Positions 1 through 15,105 of a DNA stretch of 64,000 nucleotides are shown here, in pieces. How positions within the stretch are numbered: position 1 is the stretch's first letter; each line of letters opens with the position of its first letter. A program made the position numbers and the translations under genes. The notes below the pieces were generated by a model that saw only the letters and a list, made by a program, of their open reading frames with translations, did no database searches and had not been told where the DNA came from. The stretch covers positions 29,499,054 through 29,563,053 of the forward strand of contig OX326957.1 of NCBI GenBank assembly GCA_946800325.1, given 5' to 3'. The stretch comes from Luzula sylvatica. Taxonomy: Eukaryota > Streptophyta > Magnoliopsida > Poales > Juncaceae.

Positions 1-408
1 CCCACCGCCAAAGAATAAAGTCGGACTCCAAATTTAATTTCATTTCCCTTCATGGCTACCATTTCGGGTCCCCCAATAAATTATATCTTGCCCCCCAAAT
101 GCATCATGGGCTTCATCGTGGGGGCAAGTATTAATTTCCTTCTCCAATTTACACCCCAATCTCTCTCCGGATTAACAAGTGTTTCGAATTAATAATTAAT
201 TGTGATGTAATTAATTAATAGCTAATACAAGTACCTAATAATTCCTTATTTCAATTAACAAGTAATTCAAATCATAGTTAATCGAGTGAGGTAATTTTTG
301 AGAGATGGAAATGAGCCCCTCCCACTTGATGATGGCATCATCAAAGTGGGAATGCATATGGGGTACAGTAAATGGCCATCTTTAGTGATAGTGCTCCATC
401 TGGATTGA
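1..408. other. AT-rich upstream region of the first alpha-glucosidase gene
   Basis: No gene seen. The stretch is rich in TTAATTAA-type runs between C-rich blocks (around 60-180) and G-rich blocks (around 300-370). This pattern recurs at about 5.7-6.1, 6.7-6.9, 52.0-52.2, 57.7-57.9 and 62.3-62.7 kb, so it may be a member of a dispersed AT-rich repeat family. It would also hold the distal promoter of the gene starting at 1214. Confidence 0.4.
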
Positions 409-416
409 CGCGTGGG

Positions 417-567
417 CAGGGGTGTCAATGGGGCGGATATTGGCCGAACCGACCCGAACCGTATCCGAAAAATACCCGGATCCGAAAATAAAATATCCGG
501 ATCCTGATGGAACCGGATCCGGAACCGTATCCGTTTTTGCGGGTATGAATCCGGATCTAGGAGCTAA

Positions 568-631
<64 letters not shown>

Positions 632-1144
632 AGTTCTATCATACACCCTTTTAAAAGGGTATTTTGGGTATTTAAATGGGTGTATCATAAAATTTATATT
701 TTAGGAAATTTATTTTTTAAATGAACAACAAATAGTTCCTATTTAGCCAAATATTTATTGATAAATACACTTGAAAATTTACCTTAAATACTCATTAATG
801 AATAATTACTCAAACTACCCTTGAAAATTGATGTATCATAAGAAAAAAGGTGTATGATAGAATCCCCCATATATATATATATATATATAATTTGTTTTAA
901 AATTATAAAATAATCAAGATTCGAATTATAAAAATATTATTATATTATTATATCATAATATCCGTTTTAATATCCGAATATGATCCGTATCCCTATTCGT
1001 ATCCGACAATATCCGAACCGTATCCGTATCCGTTTAATATCCGAATCGTATCCGGATCCGGGTAGTACCGTATCCGGATCCATATCCGAAAAAAATATGG
1101 ATATGGATCTGGTACGACCACTATCCGAACCGTTGACACCCCTA
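417..1144. mobile_element. hAT-type MITE in the alpha-glucosidase promoter
   Basis: The ends are inverted repeats: CAGGGGTGTCAA on the left and the complement of TAGGGGTGTCAA on the right. They are flanked by an 8-bp target duplication, CGCGTGGG at 409-416 and CGCGTGGA at 1145-1152 (one mismatch). Terminal sequence and 8-bp duplication are hAT hallmarks. The interior has no coding capacity and is built from short repeats of the type TATCCG/CCGGATCC. The right end lies 70 bp before the ATG at 1214, just upstream of the TATA box. Confidence 0.85.
577..890. repeat. (TA)n tract with a nested TIR element
   Basis: A (TA)n run (about 577-625) inside the hAT MITE is followed by a second, nested inverted-repeat unit at about 634-862. 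Its ends are TTCTATCATACACC and the complement GGTGTATGATAGAA. Another short (TA)n follows at about 871-890. The superfamily of the inner element is not resolved, because its target duplication is masked by the TA repeats. Confidence 0.6.
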
Positions 1145-1170
1145 CGCGTGGAGCAAACTATATTTTCCCA

Positions 1171-1180
1171 TATATATATA
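1171..1180 (+). promoter_or_regulatory. TATA box of first alpha-glucosidase gene
   Basis: TATATATATA lies 34 nt before the ATG at 1214, between the hAT insertion and the start codon. This spacing would leave a very short 5' leader. The orphan exon at 6238 has the same TATA-to-ATG spacing. Confidence 0.5.
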
Positions 1181-1213
1181 CACCTTTCAAGCTTATACAT
1201 TCAGTCCTTGAAC

Positions 1214-4421
<3,208 letters not shown>

Positions 4422-5048
4422 TTAGGGTTTGATAAGTGTTTTCAATTCTTGATGAAAGAATATTGGGAGAATAAAGATAATATTGTTCTAGTTACAATAT
4501 AGCCTTTTTTTACACATAGGCTATTACAATGGAAATAAAACCCCTTATTTTTGTATTGAACAAAAAAAAATTATATTGAAAAACACTTCTTTCATTCTAT
4601 TTGAATATAAGCTATAATTGTACAAATTATAATGGATAAGGAAGATTGATTTTTATGTTGGCCTTTTCCTGTTAAAAAAGTTGAAAACGGCGGCTACATT
4701 ATTTTACTCGATAAGGCTATCCCAACAGAAACTCGATGCCCCATACTTGACCTAAAAAAATATGAAAACAAAGAAAGAAATCAAGATACAGTTTTATATA
4801 GTTTTATGTACACCAACTTATAAAGTTTGATATCTAGTAAATAACAAATAAAGATAGATATAAAGTTTCTTGTTACATACCTACAGATCTCTTATCCGAA
4901 ATAAAATAAATAAAGTTCCTTGTTTTTTGCAAACTTTGCAAGAGATAATATCTAGTCAAACTTTTGATCCCCTATCATAAGAAGTGGATAACGAGCATAG
5001 ACGAAAAGCCGCAGAGAGTAAATAAATACACTTTGATATACTCACAAG
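4422..5048. other. 3' flank, no gene seen
   Basis: Contains the likely polyadenylation signal AATAAA (4470-4475) of the upstream gene. The rest is AT-rich sequence without recognisable coding potential. Confidence 0.5.
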
Positions 5049-5640
5049 TAGGGGTGTAAACGGTTTGGATCCGGTTCAGACAGTGGTCATACCAGATCCG
5101 TATTCATATTTTTCGGGTACGGTTATTTGGATACGGAACAACTCGGATCCGGATATGGTTCGGATATTAAACGGATACGGATACGGTTCGACTATTGTCT
5201 GATACGAATACGGATATGAATTTTTTTCGAATATTAAAACGGATATTATTATATCATAATATAATATATTTTTAGTTATATATATACATAATTTATGACA
5301 TCAACAATCTAAGTTATTGTATTTAAACTTAATTTTATGATTATGATTTTAAATCATTCAGAAATCATTAATTATCTATATTTTTTTCAACCAATATGAA
5401 ATAAAATATTAAAAAAATATATATAATATCCATATTCGGATCCGGATATCCAAATCCGGATCCGAATACCGGATCCAGAAAAATACATGAATCCGAATAA
5501 TATCCGGATTCGGATCCGAATCCGACACTAAAACCAAAAACTGGATCTGATCCAATCGGATCCGGATATTTTTATTCGAATCCGACTATTTTTTGGATAC
5601 GATTCGAATCGGTTCGGACATTATCCGCCTCATTTACAGA
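5049..5640. mobile_element. hAT-type MITE, right end degraded
   Basis: Starts with TAGGGGTGTAAACGG and is filled with GGATCCGGATATCCG-type short repeats on both sides of an AT-rich centre, like the element at 417-1144. The right end (about 5620-5640) no longer shows a clean inverted terminus or an 8-bp duplication, so that boundary is approximate. Confidence 0.65.
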
Positions 5641-5659
5641 GCCAGAGATATCATTTAAT

Positions 5660-6130
5660 TTTTACGGCTAATTGATAAGTGAGTGCATCCAAGTATCCCA
5701 ACAAGTGTGCCTTATAAAATATTAATAAGTAATTAATTAGCATTATAATTAACAAATGTACATCCGATTTAACCATTAATTAACTATTACACATTATTTA
5801 ATATTAAAAGTGCATACGATTAACCATTAATTCGGTTAATAAATCCATTAATTAATGGTTAATTAGTATATTGAGGGTGGGTGGGGGAAAGAATAATTAT
5901 ACCATACCCCCTCATTTCCCCACCACATCATATATATCACCAATTAACCATTAATTGGTGATTAATTAACATGATAATTAACAAAAATACTTCCGATTAA
6001 CAGTTAATTCATATTAATTAAGAAGTGTTAATGTATATGTATTTTAATTATATATTAATTAACTATTAATGGAGTGTTTTTTTTGTTAATTATTTTCCTA
6101 ATTAACCATTAATGAGTGAATAGAGGGTGT
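5660..6130. repeat. AT-rich TTAATTAAC repeat region
   Basis: Many alternating copies of AATTAACCATTAAT and its complement, next to blocks such as CCCCCTCATTTCCCC (about 5907) and GGGGGAAATGAGGGG (about 6132). The latter are near-complements and could be the inverted ends of a MITE. The same composition recurs elsewhere in the window. Confidence 0.45.
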
Positions 6131-6196
6131 TTGGGGGAAATGAGGGGCAGTGTATATGGCCTCGTGGGGAAAATTGGGGTACAGTATATGCCCTCT

Positions 6197-6204
6197 TATA
6201 AAAG
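6197..6204 (+). promoter_or_regulatory. TATA box of the orphan first exon
   Basis: TATAAAAG lies 34 nt upstream of the ATG at 6238, a better match to the plant consensus than anything upstream of the start at 7326. It suggests the orphan exon has, or had, its own promoter. Confidence 0.55.
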
Positions 6205-6237
6205 TGGCCACTCATCAACCAAAATAGAGCACCAGTC

Positions 6238-6482
6238 ATGGAGGCACTCGTGGGGCCAAAAACCCTTCCTCCCGTATACATCACTGTCTTCTTCTTCTTC
6301 TCCTTATGTTTCATTCTTGTCTCTTGCTCCGAGGAGGATACCATTGTTGGCCATGGCTACGAGGTTGGTTCGGTCACGCACCGACATGATTCGTCGGGGA
6401 AGTGGCTCGCTGCTGAGCTGTCCGTTATCGAGAAATCATCTGTTTATGGCGATGATATTCAGAACCTAAATCTTGTTGCGAG
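6238..6482 (+). CDS. Orphan or alternative first exon of GH31 alpha-glucosidase
   Basis: An open 245-nt exon encoding a signal-peptide-like start followed by the AGLU N-terminal motif VGHGYEV and, near its end, LNLVAR. It ends in a consensus donor (AG|GTAATA) in phase 2, the same phase as exon 1 of both full genes. It resembles exon 1 of the first gene more than that of the second. No matching exon 2 follows before the separate exon 1 at 7326. Spliced to 7729 it would keep frame and give an 889-aa protein. It is therefore either an alternative promoter and first exon of the second gene, or the remnant of a third, deleted tandem copy. The sequence alone does not decide. Confidence 0.7.
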
Positions 6483-7325
6483 GTAATAATTCTTCTTTAC
6501 TCCTTTTTCAAATTCAGTCCAAAATAGAAACATCTTTTTTGCACTTTATTCCATAGATTAAGGGACCTAATGATTTATTTATTTTGGAATAAAGAGGTGA
6601 TGAATGAGTTATTAACTTTATTCATTGTTCATTCATTGTTCTTTTCTTTACTGTTTCTAAAATATACCTTTATGAGGCTATACATGGTGCCTCCTCATTT
6701 CCCCAAACATCCTCTGTGTCATCCAAATAATAGTTAATCACCCAATTAATTAACAAAATACACTCTATTAATAATTAATTAATATATTGTTAAAGTAAGT
6801 ATGTGTTAACAAATCTTAATCAATAACTATTAATAGTTAATTGGATGTTCTTTTATTAATGACTTTATTAATTAATAATTAATTAATTGTTAATTGATAA
6901 TATAGAGTATGCAGCGGGATAACGAGGGGGCATGAAATTACCTTTATTTTATGTTTATATCATTGTGATGTGTACGGTGTACCTAATCTTACTTCTTGTG
7001 AGGACTAGATCAGTGTAGTGATGTATGCTGTATTAAACCAGAAGCTAAGATATACATAATCTCCTTATTTATATTATTTAAAAACATAGAATTATTTATG
7101 TTTTCCTTAATAATTGAACCTATCTCAATTATTCAAGACAAGAGAAAATGGAACGACACAAACCACCATAGAAAGCAAAGGCTCAGTAGAACAAAAACAT
7201 CACTCTTTTTTTTTTCATAAAAAATGCAAAAAGATATCTTTAAGTAACCTTACTTGCTAATAAATATACAATATGGTTCACAGTTGACAAATCAATGCTA
7301 CACAATACATAATTTGAAACCAATA
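6483..7325. other. Interval between orphan exon and second gene; AT-rich repeat
   Basis: About 6670-6950 holds another member of the AT-rich family (CCTCATTTCCCC near 6693, TTAATTAAT runs, CGAGGGGGCATG near 6922). No exon 2 of an alpha-glucosidase was found here. The rest is AT-rich and would be the proximal promoter of the start at 7326, without a strong TATA box. Confidence 0.45.
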
Positions 7326-10300
7326 ATGAGATCCCCATATACATCTCATCTGATCTTTTGCTTCTTCTTCTTTTGCTTCTCTACTTGCTTCATCTGCATT
7401 TACTCGCATAAGAACCAGGTTACCGGGTACGGTTATGATCTCCAATCAGTGTCCCTCAACCCGTTAGGAAATTCGTTGATTGCTCGTCTCGAGCTGATCC
7501 GCAATTCGTCGGTCTATGGACCCGACATCCAAAATTTAGATCTATTTGCAAGGCAAGTTCCAAAATATTTGCCATATTGTTTGTTCCCTTTATTTGCTGC
7601 AAAGATACAAACAGAGAATGAACCAATTAGATTCGATAGTAATCAAGTTATGGTGTAGTGTACTCTATAAGCATCATGTCCTTTTTAGAGTATAAGCATT
7701 CTATTTTTTTTTCTATTTCTTTTTGCAGTTTCGAGACTAAAGATCGGTTGAGGGTTCGAATCACCGACTCAGACCGTCAAAGATGGGAAGTCCCGCAACA
7801 TGTGATACCTCGAAATCCAACTCCCTCTCACCGATCGATGCCCGAAAACGTACCGGTCTCTGTAAAATCCATACCCGAAACACAATCCCTTGCTCTTGGT
7901 ACATCCGACTTAGTTTTTACCCTTCATGCCACGTCGCCATTTCGATTTACCGTTTCGCGCCGATCCACTGGAGATATATTATTTGACACATGGCCGAGAC
8001 TCGTATTTAAAGATAGGTACTTGGAACTTACATCGAGCTTACCTCTCGAAAACTCGAACTTATATGGTTTAGGGGAGCATACTAAAGGAACTTTTAGGCT
8101 TGTGCCAAATGACACATTTACCCTCTGGAATGCTGATATAGCTGCGTCCAATCCTAATCTGAATTTATATGGATCCCACCCGTTTTACATAGACGTGAGG
8201 TCGTCGCCAGCCGGTTCGACACATGGCGTGTTGCTATTGAATAGTAACGGAATGGATGTGATATATGGAGGCGAGTATATCACTTATAAGGTGATTGGGG
8301 GTATTCTGGACTTCTATTTCTTTGCGGGACCCACTCCCCTCGAAGTTATCGATCAGTATACTCAGCTTATTGGACGACCCGCTCCAATGCCATATTGGTC
8401 TTTCGGTGAGTAATAACGAATTTCAATTTCGATTATAGTATTCTTTTACTATTGATTGATCCAAAGAAAATGATCAAATAATGTGTTGAACTTTTTATTT
8501 AATTGAAAGGATTTCACCAATGCCGGTATGGATATAAAAATGTGTCGGATTTGGAAGGTGTAGTGGCAGGATATGCGAAAGCAAATATACCATTAGAAGT
8601 GATGTGGACAGATATCGATTACATGGATGCATACAAGGATTTCACGCTCGATCCTGTTAATTTCCCCGCAGACAAGATGAATATTTTGGTTGATAAACTT
8701 CACGAAACGGGGCAAAAATATGTTGTCATCTTAGATCCGGGTGAGTTATAATATATCAACTACATCGAATTTTGCAAATAGTTTAAGAAAGAAAGACTAA
8801 AAGATCTTTTTCTTCCTTAATTTGTAGGCATTAATACAAACACGAGTTATCCTACATTACTTCGAGGTCTAAAAGATGACGTATTTCTAAAATGGAATGG
8901 GTCTAACTACCTAGGCGATGTATGGCCCGGACCCGTTTACTTTCCAGATTTCTGGAACCCAGCCACCAACAAGTTCTGGGCCAACGAAATATCAATTTTC
9001 AGAAAAACCCTACCTGTTGATGGTCTATGGATCGACATGAACGAAATTTCAAACTTCATAGACCCCCCTTTCTTAAACGCACTAGATGACCCCCCTTATA
9101 GAATAAACAACTCGGGCAGTTTCCGACCCATTAGCGACAAAACCATACCCGCATCCGCAATCCATTTTGGCAATGTAACAGAGTACGATGGACATAACTT
9201 GTTTGGCTTCTTGGAATCAAAGGCGACGAATTATGCATTGATTAATGACACGGGTAAGAGGCCGTTTGTTTTGACTCGGTCCACTTTTGTGGGGTCTGGC
9301 AAATATGTGGCACACTGGACGGGTGATAATTCGGCGACTTGGAATGATATGGAATACTCAATTCCAAGCATTCTTGATTTTGGACTGTTTGGAGTTCCGA
9401 TGGTGGGAGCAGATATATGCGGCTTTGGAGGCAACACGACTGAGGAGCTTTGTCGTCGTTGGATTCAGGTATACAAACATGATCTGATAAAATTTTGACA
9501 TCACATATTTACATATTGAAAATTATTCATTTGCAGATTAGTCATATTTGTCCTTTTCAATTAAATTTCCTTTATCAAGCAATCAATTGATACTAAAAAG
9601 TTTTTCTTTTCTTTTGTGAAGTTAGGAGCATTCTACCCTTTCGCAAGAGACCACTCGGCAATAGACACGATTCGGCAAGAGCTCTACCTTTGGGAATCAG
9701 TTGCCACATCAGCAAGAAAAGCTCTTGGTCTCCGTTATCGTATTCTTCCTTATTTTTACACTTTGATGTACGGGGCCCACGCATCAGGCGCTCCTATTGC
9801 AAGACCCCTCTTCTTCTCTTTCCCTCAAGATACAAATACATATGATATACACACTCAATTTTTAATAGGCAACGGAGTTATGGTATCTCCAGTTCTTAAC
9901 CAAGGAGAAGTAACGGTTAACGCGTATTTCCCTAAAGGAAGATGGTTTAATATGTTTGATTATGCACAAAGTGTACACAATGAAAATGGTATGTTCGTGA
10001 CCCTTGATGCACCGGAGGATACTATAAACGTGCATGTAAATGGCGGGAATATAATTCCAATGCAAAGGGCAGAGAAAACTACCGAGTTGGCGAGAAAAAG
10101 TGGATTTGAGTTGTTGGTTGTGTTAGATGAAGGGGGAAGTGCCAATGGTGAGTTATATTTGGACGATGGAGATTCGGTTGAGATGGCCGGAGAGGGAACC
10201 AGTTGGAGTTTAGTGAAATTTGAGAGTGTGGTTTTTGAAGAAAGAGAAATTAGGATTAGGTCAAATGTGATTAATGGGGGATTTGGATTTGGCAAGGAGC

Positions 10301-10497
10301 TTGTTGTAGAGAAAGTGGTGTTTTTGGGTTTGGATTCCGATTTGAGTGTAAGTGGAGTGGTCATAAATGGAAATTATTCAAGTGCTAAGGTTGGATATGA
10401 AAAGGAAGGGGAATTTGGGGTTGTGGAAATTCAAGGGTTCAAGCAATTTATTGGAGAGGAATTTGAGATAAAAGTTGAGATTTCAGTAGCTAGGTAA
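7326..10497 (+). CDS. AGLU1-like: Acid alpha-glucosidase (GH31), second tandem copy
   Basis: Tandem paralogue of the gene at 1214. Five exons: 7326-7552, 7729-8405, 8510-8740, 8828-9468 and 9622-10497; 2652 nt, 883 aa, phases consistent. A hydrophobic N-terminal stretch suggests a secretory signal peptide. The nucleophile Asp (about 448, WIDMNE) and the acid/base Asp (about 545, HWTGDN) are present, so the enzyme should be active, probably in the apoplast or vacuole. Exon 4 (641 nt) is exactly exons 4 plus 5 of the first gene (426+215) without the intervening intron. Intron 1 starts AG|GCAAGT, a strong GC-type donor, and ends at TTTTGCAG. An in-frame upstream ATG at 7254 exists, but 7326 gives the better signal peptide. 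AATAAA occurs at 10512. Confidence 0.92.
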
Positions 10498-11088
10498 TGT
10501 TTTGAGAAATGAATAAATGATATTGAAATTGAGAATAAGTAACTCATGTTGTTTTGTTAGTTTGTGATGAACTTAACTAAACTTATTTTGAATAAAGAAA
10601 AAGAAAGTGAGTTATATCTTTTCAAGTAATGAAAATTATAGTATTTTTCATATGATAAATTCGAATCTTGCCTTCAATTAGATCTAAGATGTCATAAAAT
10701 CACTATCTAACATTTATTCTCAAGATTATTCCAAACATTTCTAGATTAATTTAAGCTCTATCATAAACAAAATCATCAAATTCCTCAAGCTAGTAACTTA
10801 GTAAATTGCAAAATCAAACTAAGTTACATTATCGCTCAAACACGTAGTTATGTGTTTCAACTCACTTCCTACGTTTAAACATATAACTATGTGTGTTTTA
10901 ATGATAATCAATATTTTGTATTGCAATACCTTCTGGCAACAAAACACACATCTTGCGTTCAAATGGATGGTTGATACGTTTGGACGAATAATGAATCGTT
11001 CAAACGATTGGTGATTCGTTCGAACGGAAAATGTCACATGGATTAAATACATGCCCTAGCATTTTAACGAATTTATGTTTTAGGAATC
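10498..11088. other. 3' flank merging into retrotransposon leader
   Basis: After the alpha-glucosidase stop and AATAAA (10512) the sequence is AT-rich. At an undefined point before 11089 it becomes the untranslated leader of the copia element. No LTR end and no tRNA-Met primer binding site (TGGTATCAGAGC) were found, so the copia copy appears 5' truncated here. Confidence 0.45.
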
Positions 11089-14000
11089 ATGTCTAGTAAC
11101 AATACCAGTTCCATATCGATTCGATCGTTATTGGAGAAAGAGAAACTTGTTGGTAGGAATTTTCTGGATTGGCACCGTAACCTTAGAATCGTTCTAAGGC
11201 ATGAAGATCTAATAAGTGTATTAGAAACGCCAATAGTGGAAGTGGCTAATCCAACAGAAGCTCAAAAGGCAGAGTTGAAAGTACTCAAAGGCAAATCGAA
11301 TAATGTAACATGCCTTATGTTAGCATGTATGGATGCAAGTTTTCAAAAGAAGTTCGAAGACTCCGATGCATATACGATAAACAAACGTCTCCTTGAAATG
11401 TTCCAGGAGCAAAAGAGACTTGAACGGTTCAATACTCTTAAAGGTTTGGTTAATTGTAGAATGGCACCAGGATCGTCAGTTAGCACGCATATGCTAAAGA
11501 TGCAGGATTTCCTAGACCGTCTAGAGAAATTCGACGATGTAATCTCGGCAACATTGCAACAGGATTTGATCCTTTGTTCATTACCGCCGACATTTGCCTC
11601 ATTCGTGACGAACTATCACATGCATTCGATGAACAAGACGATCCCCGAATTACATGGGATGCTGAAGAATTATGAATCGGAAATGATTACGACGGGTCCT
11701 AAAAACCGCGGCGGATCAAAAGATGTCTTAATAATTCAATCGGGAAATCGTAAAAGAAACAACTCAAAAGGTGCATCAGGTTCGGGCTCTAAGAAGAAGC
11801 CGAAACTGAATAACAAAGGGAAATCCGAGAAGAAGAAGAAACAGGACGATGATAAATGTTTTCATTGTGAAAAGACGGGCCATTGGCGCCGCAACTGCAA
11901 GGTATTTCTCGAAGAGTCGAGGAAGAACAAAGGGAAAGCCGTAGCGGCCGGTACCGCAGGTATGTCTGTTATAGAAATTAATATTTCTACTATGAATAAT
12001 TGGGTATTAGATACTGGTTGTGGAACTCATATTTGTCGTAATGTGCAGATCCTAAGAAATAGTAGAAGATTAAAGTCTGGTGATGTAGATCTCCGCGTTG
12101 GAAATGGAGCAAAGGTTGCGGCTTTTGCAATAGGAGAAGTAGATCTAGCATTACCAAGTGGATTTAATATAGTATTAAATAAATGTTTTTATGTACCTAG
12201 TTTATGTAAAAATATAATAAGCGTGTCTAAATTAGCGAATGATGGCTATGAATTTGTTATTAGGAATGATGAATTTGTGATATGTAAAGACAATAATATT
12301 TATGCTAATGTAGTTATTGAGAATGGTCTTTATGTGTTAGATTTAGATAAATTTAATAAATCCATCTATAACGTGAATGAATCTCGGAATAATCCCAAAG
12401 TTGGTAATCAAACTTACTTTTGGCATTGTCGTTTAGGTCATATAAATGAGAAACACATCTCGAAACTCCATAAAGATGGTTTACTCGACTCATTTGAATT
12501 TGATTCATATGAGAAATGCGAATCATGTTTACTTGGCAAAATGATAAAAGCGCCGTTTTCGAAGAAAGGTCAACGGTCCACGGAGCTATTAGAACTAATA
12601 CATTCAGATGTATGTGGTCCAATGAGCATCGAGACAAGAGGAGGTTATCGTTACTTCATCACATTTACTGACGATTATAGTAGATATGGCTATGTCTATT
12701 AATGCGTCTTAAATCAGAATCTTTTGAAAAGTTCAATGAATTCCAAAATGAAGTAGAGAACCAGCTTGGCAAGAAAATCAAAGCTCTTCGATCTGATCGA
12801 GGAGGCGAGTATTTGAGCTATGAGTTTGACGATCATTTAAAAGATTGTGGAATTGTTTCACAACTTACTCCACCTGGCACACCACAATGGAATGACGTAT
12901 CTGAAAGGAGAAATCGTACCCTATTAGATATGGTTCGATCAATGATGAGTCAAACTAGTCTTCCAAAATCATTTTGGGGATATGCACTTTTGACCGCGGC
13001 TTATTTGATAAATCGCTTACCTTCAAAGTCGGTTGAAAAGACACCATATGAACTATGGCATGGAAAAACTCCATTATTGTCTTTTATTAAAATCTGGGGA
13101 TGCGAAGCATATGTCCAAAGAATGATTTCTGACAAGCTCGATCCCAAATCAGACAAATGTCTATTTGTCGGTTATACTAAAGAAACAAGAGAATACTATT
13201 TTTAGAATCCACCTGAAAATAAAGTTTTCGTGGCACGAAGAGATGTCTTCTTAGAGGAGGACTTTATCTCTTCGCACAATGGAGGAGCAAAAATAGATCT
13301 TGATGAAATTCGAGATACCGAAATAGAAGTTGAACCGACGATGATTGATTCAGAACCGTCAAATGTTTACTTAGCTGAATCAAGTACACAAGTCATTGTA
13401 CCTTCTCGTCGATCTAGTAGGATTCGCCATGAACCTGAACGCTATGGTTTTATCATAACTGATAATGGCGACATCGAGTTCATTGATGATGAACCAAAAT
13501 CCTACAAAGATGCGATTAAAGGTATATATTCCAACAAATGGCTCGAAGCCACGAAATCAGAAATCCAGTCCATGTATGATAATCAAGTTTGGAACTTGAT
13601 AGATAAACCTCCAGGGATCACACCCGTTGGATGTAAATGGGTTTTCAAGAAGAAAACCGATATGGATGGAAAGGTGCAAACTTACAAAACACGGCTTGTC
13701 GCGAAAGGTTTCAAACAAATACATGGTATTGACTATGATGAAACGTTTTCGTCGGTAGCCATGCTTAAGTCTATTCGCATACTACTTGCTATAGCTGCAT
13801 ACTATGATTATGAGATATGGCAAATGGACGTTAAAACCTCATTTCTTAACGGAAATTTAATAGAGGATGTGTACATGACACAACCGGAAGGTTTTTTCGA
13901 TCCAAAAGATGCGAATAAAGTTTGTAAGTTACAACGATCCATTTATGGATTGAAACAAGCATCTCGAAGTTGGAATATACGATTTGATGAAGTTATAAGC

Positions 14001-15077
14001 GAGTATAATTTTATCAAAAACGTAGATGAACCTTGTGTATACAAGAAGGTAAGTGGGAGCCGTATTTTGTTTCTTGTTCTTTATGTGGACGATATATTGC
14101 TCATAGGAAACGATATTCTGATGCTTATGGAAGTTAAAAAATATTTAACGAGTCGTTTCTCTATGAAAGACTTAGGCGAGGCAGCTTATATATTAGGCGT
14201 AAAAATCTATAGAGATAGATCTAAAAGACTCATTGGTTTAAGTCAAAGTACGTATATTGACAAGGTATTGCATAAATTTGCAATGGAAAATTCCAAGAAG
14301 GGATTTATACCTATGTCGCATGGTATTAATTTCTCGAAAAATCAATGTCCGACATCGATTGAAGATAAGAAATTAATGTCTGATGTTCCATACGCTTCGG
14401 CGGTAAGATCCATCATGTATGCCATGATATGTACTCGTCCAGACGTATCATATGCCTTAAGCATTATTACACGCTATCAATCGAATCTTGGTGAAGCACA
14501 TTGGATTGCGGTTAAATCTATCCTTAAATACTTACGTAGAACAAAGGATCTCTTTCTCGTGTATGGTGGTACTAGTGAAGAGCTAATCGTTAAAGGATAT
14601 ACCGACGCTAGTTTTCAAACATGTATTGATGACTTTAGGTCTCAATCAGGTTATGTGTTTTGTCTAAATGGTGGTGCGGTAGCTTGGAAGAGTTCCAAAC
14701 AACCTACGATAGCTGATTCCACTACAGAAGCGGAATATATCGCAGCTTCGAAAGTAGCAAAAGAAGCGGTTTGGATGCGTAAATTCATCCTGGAACTTGG
14801 AGTAGTCCCAAGCATTATGAAACCCATTGGCGTATACTGCGACAATTCGGGTGCGATCGCTCAAGCTAAAGAACCTAGATCACATCACCGTTCTAAACAT
14901 ATTCTCCGGAAGTTTCATTTGATTCGTGAAATTTTGCAACGCAAGGAAGTTGCCATAATGAAAATTAATACTGACGACAACGTGGCGGACCCGTTTACGA
15001 AACCATTAGCTCAAGCCAAGCATGATAGGCATACTTGCAACATTGGTTTAAGATATCTAGATGAGGAATTGAATTAG
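11089..15077 (+). pseudogene. Ty1/copia retrotransposon gag-pol with two lesions
   Basis: Gag starts at 11089. A CCHC zinc knuckle (CFHC...H...C) lies at 11857-11898, and the aspartic protease motif DTG at about 12010. Next come the GAG-pre-integrase HHCC region (about 12420-12560), integrase (Asp codons about 12607 and 12670, Glu about 12903), reverse transcriptase with YVDD at 14082-14093, and RNase H to 15077. Integrase before RT defines the copia order. Two breaks are visible: a one-base frameshift near 12699-12702, within integrase, and a TAG at 13203-13205. Otherwise the frame is open for nearly 4 kb, so inactivation looks recent. No 5' LTR or primer site was found upstream. Confidence 0.9.
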
Positions 15078-15105
15078 GAATTATATTAGCTATCTCATCC
15101 CAATA

